Assembly: GCF_004006635.1 (NCBI RefSeq)
Contig: NZ_CP034842.1
Coordinates: forward strand, 1,240,001 to 1,304,000
Source: Fusobacterium necrophorum subsp. necrophorum
GTDB taxonomy: Bacteria > Fusobacteriota > Fusobacteriia > Fusobacteriales > Fusobacteriaceae
Direction: 5' to 3'
DNA length: 64,000 nt
In this document: positions 61,001 through 64,000 of the stretch, one piece after another
How the letters are laid out: every line of letters begins with the position of its first letter
Numbering within the stretch: the stretch's first letter is position 1
Notes under the pieces: model-generated
What the model was told of the DNA's origin: nothing
The model's input: only the letters and a program-made list of their open reading frames with translations
Databases searched by the model: none
Position numbers and translations under genes: made by a program

Positions 61001-64000
61001 CAACCATTGGAGTTTATTCAGATGGAGAAGCCAAAGTAAATTTTGGGGAAAATTCTAAATTAGACATTGGAGAAGGGGCTGTGGGATTGTATTCTTCCAA
61101 TGCTTCCCAATTCGATAATACTTTTAATTTTGAAAGTGGAAAAGATTTAAAAGTTTCTTTAGGAAAGAATGCTACTTTTGCGTTTTTCTCTTCCGATATA
61201 GATAGCTCTGTAAATCTTGGGAAATTTTTAAACAAGAATGCACATGAAAAAATTAATCTTACTAATTTTGGAGAAGGCGCAAGTTTAGTTTATGCAAAAA
61301 ACAAAGTAACTGCTATTTTAAATGAAGATTATTCCATATCTAACTCAGGAAACAATAAATCAACAGCAATATTAGTAGGAACGGAAAAAGCAAAAGTGCA
61401 AGTAGCGGCAGGAAAAACTTTGGATACCGATACTCATATAGGATTGGTTGCAACACAAAAAGCTACTGCAGAAAATTTAGGACAGATTTTTACTAAGAGA
61501 GAGTCAGGAGTTGGACTCTATGCTTCAACTGCAACAGCTAAAAATGCTGCAAATGCTGCGATTAAAACATATTCCAAAGAATCTGTTGCCATTTTGGGAG
61601 AAAAAGAATCTGCTTTGGAAAATAATGGGAACATTCAATTAAATGAACAATCTTCTGTAGGAATCTATGGAAAAGATTCCAATATTACTCAAAAAACAGG
61701 TGGAAAAATTGAGTTATTGAAAAATAGTTCTGTAGGAATGTATGGGACGATTACTGGAGGATCTATTTCCTCAAAAGGAATAAAGAATGAAGGAGAAATT
61801 CTTGCTCTTTCGGGAAGTTCAGATTTTGGAAGTGCAGGAATTTATGCAACTTTAGAAAATTCTGCAAACCAAAGCCTTACAGTAGAAAACAGCGGAAATA
61901 TTAAAATAGCTCAAAATTCCTCGGCAGGAATCTATGTAAAAAATGAAAGTAGCCAAACTGCAGAAAAATCTACAATCAATAACACAGGATTGATTGAAAC
62001 GACGGGTAAAAAATCTGTCGGAATTATCAGTAAAAAATCAAAAGTTTCTAATAGTGGTAACAATCCAAGTGCTTCAAGTAATCCTAAAGGAATTCTTGTA
62101 AAAGAAGCCTCTTCTGCCGGAATCTTAGCTACAGATCATTCGAAAGTTTCCAATGGAGGAGATATTGAGCTTGCTGCTACTTCTGTAACATCTGCTCAAG
62201 AAGGACTTGTTGGGATTTCAGTGGATGAAAGTTCCACAGCGGAAAATACTGGAAACATTAATGTCAAATCTCAATACAGTACAGGAATTTCAAGTAAGGG
62301 AGGAAAGGTTTCCAATCAAAAAAATATTCTTTTAGAGAAAACAAATTCCGTTGCTATTTCTGCAACAGATGCCGATGTAAATAATACAAATCCAGCTAGT
62401 ATTGAAGTGAAAGAAAAAGAATCAGTTGGAATTTATGCGAAATTAACTAAATCTGAGAATAAAACCGTTCATAATACCGGAAAGATCCTTTTAAATACTT
62501 TAGGAACGGGAATAGACGGGAAATCTGCTGCAATCTATGCTTTGTTGGATGGCAATGGAAGCGGAAAATTAACTACGAAAAATGAGGGAGAGATTACAGT
62601 TGGACATGAAAAATCAGTTGGAATTTATGCAGCTAATAAATCCGGACAAGGAAAAGAGAAATCAGAAGCCATAAATAGTAAACAAATTTCCATTAGTGCA
62701 AAAAATTCAGCTGGAATGATAGGAGAAAAATCAATCTTAAGAAATACTGCAACTGCTTCTGGAGAAGGGATTATCTTAACAGCAAACAGTACCGGAGGAA
62801 TGATAGGAAAAGCCGAGTCTGAAGTTAAGAATGAAGGAATAATTGAAACGAAAACTGCTACTCCAGCTACTGCCTCTGAGGGATTGGTTGGAATTTCCTT
62901 AGATAAATCCAAAGGAGAAAATACTGCAAGCGGAACAATAAATTTAGATACCAAATATTCTACAGGAATGTACGGGAAAAATTCTTCTGATGTATCTAAT
63001 AAGGGAAGTATCAAAGCGACAAAAGAGTATGCTATAGGAATGGCTGGAGATTCATCCACTCTTACGAATAGTCATGAAATTCTTTTGGAAGCAGCAGATT
63101 CTACAGGAATGTTTGGAAAAGACAATTCCACATTATTAAATGATATGAATGGAAAAATTACAGCTAAAAAAGAAAAATCAGTAGGTATGTTTTCCAAAAA
63201 TAATTCGACAGAGGCAATCAATAAAGGAAACATTAAAACGGAAGGCGAATCTTCTGCCGGGATGTTTGGAGAAAAAGGAAAATTAAAAAATACGAATGAA
63301 ATTCTAACAGAAAAAAAGACTTCTGCCGGAATGTATGCTAAGAATACGAATGCTGTTAATGAAAAAAATATTACAAGCAAAGGGGAATCCTCTGCTGGAA
63401 TTTTAGTAGAATTAAGTGACAACAATTCCAATATTACGGGAGAAAACACTTCAAATGGAGTTATCACAACGAAAGGAAAGACTTCTGCCGGTATGTTGGG
63501 AAAGGTAGCAAATGGAGCAGGAGGAAGTGCTAAAATATCTTTGCAAAATTCAAATAACATTTTTGTAAATTCTGAGAAGTCAGTTGGAATGATGGTAGAA
63601 AATAAAGAAGCAAATTTCCCAAAAGAAAATATTATTGCAAAAAATACTGGAATCATCACTTTAGCAAACAATAAGACAGAAAGCATTGGAATGTTTGCAG
63701 ATAAAGCAATAGGGGTCAATGAAAAAGAAATTCAGGTCAATGGAAAACAATCTATTGGAATGCTTGGAAAAAAGGAAGCAATGATTACAAATGAGGCAGC
63801 AGGAACAATCACTCTATCAGAAGAAAAAGGAATTGGAATGCTGGCAGAAGACAACAATACTGTTGCAACAAACAAAGGAAACATTCTTGCAAAGGGAAAA
63901 GAATCTTCTGGAATGTTGGCAAAGGCAAATGGAAAATCTGTTAACGAAAAAACAATTCAAGTCTCTGCAGAAAAAGGAGTTGGAATTTTTGTATCCGATA
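58072..64000 (+). CDS. Giant type V autotransporter adhesin, N-terminal 1,976 codons (partial)
   Basis: ATG 58,072 follows GAGGGGGAG and the frame stays open to the window edge. An extended signal region (residues 1-44: NQLKEVEKNLRYIAKRNKSISFSIGLALLYLMLG) is characteristic of fusobacterial autotransporters. Next come about 190 residues of unique sequence, a Pro-rich stalk (about 237-365, PEVEPVNIS, APGDPIPPN), then parallel beta-helix repeats: dozens of turns with SVGIYA/SAGMFG cores followed by N.G.I. The translocator barrel lies beyond the window. Likely a surface adhesin of the RadD/Fap2 type in build; the specific binding partner is not readable. Codon phase checked at both ends. Confidence 0.9.
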   Translation, partial: MVRNQLKEVEKNLRYIAKRNKSISFSIGLALLYLMLGMNAFSEEIGKVEAEKKVFLASRQEIGTSTDTLSETLKRIKEENEKKLKGANLELIQLMEQGDQVVKSPWASWQFGINYVYENGGSRFKGRGDKDNLYYYNKVFTRGNWKEKNALDSIEGKKPNGHPITPGSDSQHSWKNIDNSSSGGITIDKDTSIGSSTNGNRSWGLVDLRDLKEPTNEVEVLARIFPKEVKKNAVNIDIIEPSIEPLTAPKINPKVNTPLDPPQITIPEVEPVNISALTIRTPEAPQPAGAPTISIPITAPGDPIPPNIEVQPGEPTLPTAPNITISIISPEIKTLSIEKPTTVVPPEIKSPEIKPVDFTVDPGGDSLKYSSDDDHQGWKSSWPKTIDVTELKNRDYVSLTRDQKDSLIPKEQVINVTAENNRAMVVDEVNKDGITVNFQGTIHLQRKKNVGIDLQGTHTGSKTAPSIANIINSGKIIGEAKHNNAINENQIAFGFNNADASRNTTMTHMINKGTIELNAPSSAGIQLKPEDPHYWQPDNWAAAPLQITKKATDKKMGRVLMKADNQKDINLKGSNSFGILTVFNEGVPKNLFASSYQSSHETLRKEREYDGERVLPGGEIGRSALEDSKYTSGIYNTGTITISGDNSIGIGLLQEIQEVKVDGNINVGKEDPNQEDGISNLNTNDKNKVENAVGVFAGVPTKPVKQGEKDTLIVDGNGGNIASKLVGTETIELGGNITLGEFASSSIGALIGDTEVTLDAGKVNGTQNTDRKYKRSGDITAKASSKITIGGMKNYGFVVNNSAHSSTFGSEVDDLIYSQKKNEHGRGKNAGTIDVTGKESVGFALIKGGHSENSGKILVSGNATDSIGFYGEEDQFTNQAGGEINVTSAGEKNKAIVLNGKNTANVHFINAGKIITGNSVKGKEKVGVYAQGKYKFEHNTGANMEVGSNNIGFYVKENTGTVTIKAPIVLSKSDGGTTIGVYSDGEAKVNFGENSKLDIGEGAVGLYSSNASQFDNTFNFESGKDLKVSLGKNATFAFFSSDIDSSVNLGKFLNKNAHEKINLTNFGEGASLVYAKNKVTAILNEDYSISNSGNNKSTAILVGTEKAKVQVAAGKTLDTDTHIGLVATQKATAENLGQIFTKRESGVGLYASTATAKNAANAAIKTYSKESVAILGEKESALENNGNIQLNEQSSVGIYGKDSNITQKTGGKIELLKNSSVGMYGTITGGSISSKGIKNEGEILALSGSSDFGSAGIYATLENSANQSLTVENSGNIKIAQNSSAGIYVKNESSQTAEKSTINNTGLIETTGKKSVGIISKKSKVSNSGNNPSASSNPKGILVKEASSAGILATDHSKVSNGGDIELAATSVTSAQEGLVGISVDESSTAENTGNINVKSQYSTGISSKGGKVSNQKNILLEKTNSVAISATDADVNNTNPASIEVKEKESVGIYAKLTKSENKTVHNTGKILLNTLGTGIDGKSAAIYALLDGNGSGKLTTKNEGEITVGHEKSVGIYAANKSGQGKEKSEAINSKQISISAKNSAGMIGEKSILRNTATASGEGIILTANSTGGMIGKAESEVKNEGIIETKTATPATASEGLVGISLDKSKGENTASGTINLDTKYSTGMYGKNSSDVSNKGSIKATKEYAIGMAGDSSTLTNSHEILLEAADSTGMFGKDNSTLLNDMNGKITAKKEKSVGMFSKNNSTEAINKGNIKTEGESSAGMFGEKGKLKNTNEILTEKKTSAGMYAKNTNAVNEKNITSKGESSAGILVELSDNNSNITGENTSNGVITTKGKTSAGMLGKVANGAGGSAKISLQNSNNIFVNSEKSVGMMVENKEANFPKENIIAKNTGIITLANNKTESIGMFADKAIGVNEKEIQVNGKQSIGMLGKKEAMITNEAAGTITLSEEKGIGMLAEDNNTVATNKGNILAKGKESSGMLAKANGKSVNEKTIQVSAEKGVGIFVSD

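Noticed and set aside
62625-63719. Two long minus-strand frames (144 and 215 codons) inside the autotransporter
   Set aside because: Hydrophobic repetitive translations mirroring the sense repeats; no ribosome sites; the sense frame is clearly coding.
1-64000. CRISPR arrays, tRNA or rRNA genes, prophage modules
   Set aside because: None seen. Repeats present are IS units, coding VNTRs, beta-helix repeats and terminators, with no regularly spaced short direct repeats and no cloverleaf candidates recognised by eye.

Overview
The window is AT-rich, Gram-negative-type anaerobe DNA and most likely comes from Fusobacterium, probably the F. necrophorum / F. gonidiaformans side of the genus (inference). 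The evidence is the bcd-etfB-etfA butyrate electron-transfer operon, a TonB/ExbBD system in front of dnaX, type V secretion giants (a filamentous-haemagglutinin-like TpsA and the first about 5.9 kb of a repeat-rich autotransporter), strong AGGAGG ribosome sites, and no tRNA, rRNA or CRISPR.

Layout. 1-4.8 kb: tail of an oligopeptide ABC transporter ATPase, a small-repeat/terminator region, then a large TonB-dependent receptor with a G12 tract near its 5' end (likely phase-variable). 4.8-9.7 kb: accessory patch with an AlbA/Schlafen-type regulator carrying a 12-bp VNTR, a decayed IS3/IS150-like element that itself received an IS91-like element, a Fic AMPylase and gene scraps. 9.7-15.6 kb: a small secreted or anchored protein, LemA, a YbaK-type deacylase, a cysteine-synthase-like PLP enzyme, a SUFU-domain protein and a complete IS200/IS605 element with tnpA, tnpB and a likely omegaRNA. 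15.8-28.1 kb: one long, tightly packed plus-strand gene train: TPR protein, small exported protein, exbB, exbD, tonB, an NtrC-like protein whose ATPase and receiver signatures are all degraded, dnaX, a DUF2232 membrane protein, rplI, dnaB, a U32 peptidase and an L,D-transpeptidase-like protein. 28.2-30.2 kb (minus): split ThrE-type exporter plus a tRNA methyltransferase. 30.3-34.5 kb: AEC transporter and bcd-etfB-etfA.

34.6-40.4 kb is the most striking stretch: four complete, head-to-tail copies of one IS91-family (HUH/Y2 rolling-circle) element with a 1,442-bp period, each with the same intact 404-aa transposase. Immediately after it comes a CdiA/FHA-like gene (40.8-47.2 kb) whose 3' end is split by two frameshifts, followed by a toxin-like tail, an immunity candidate, a decayed orphan toxin/immunity pair joined through a 53-bp duplication of the upstream gene, and a further scrap of a related haemagglutinin. 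50.2-57.5 kb holds a membrane protein, an autotransporter beta-barrel remnant, a GNAT acetyltransferase, an MmcQ/YjbR protein, a zeta-toxin kinase, a CPBP protease, a SatD-DUF3307 pair and two small membrane-anchored proteins. From 58,072 to the end an autotransporter reads open without a stop.

How it fits together: ExbB-ExbD-TonB would energise receptors such as the one at 1.1 kb. The 40-50 kb block looks like a contact-dependent inhibition locus that swaps toxin tips by recombination, and the adjacent rolling-circle array is a plausible source of local rearrangement. No TpsB/CdiB transporter is visible, so it must lie elsewhere or have been lost. All functions are read from sequence motifs by eye; no database search was run.
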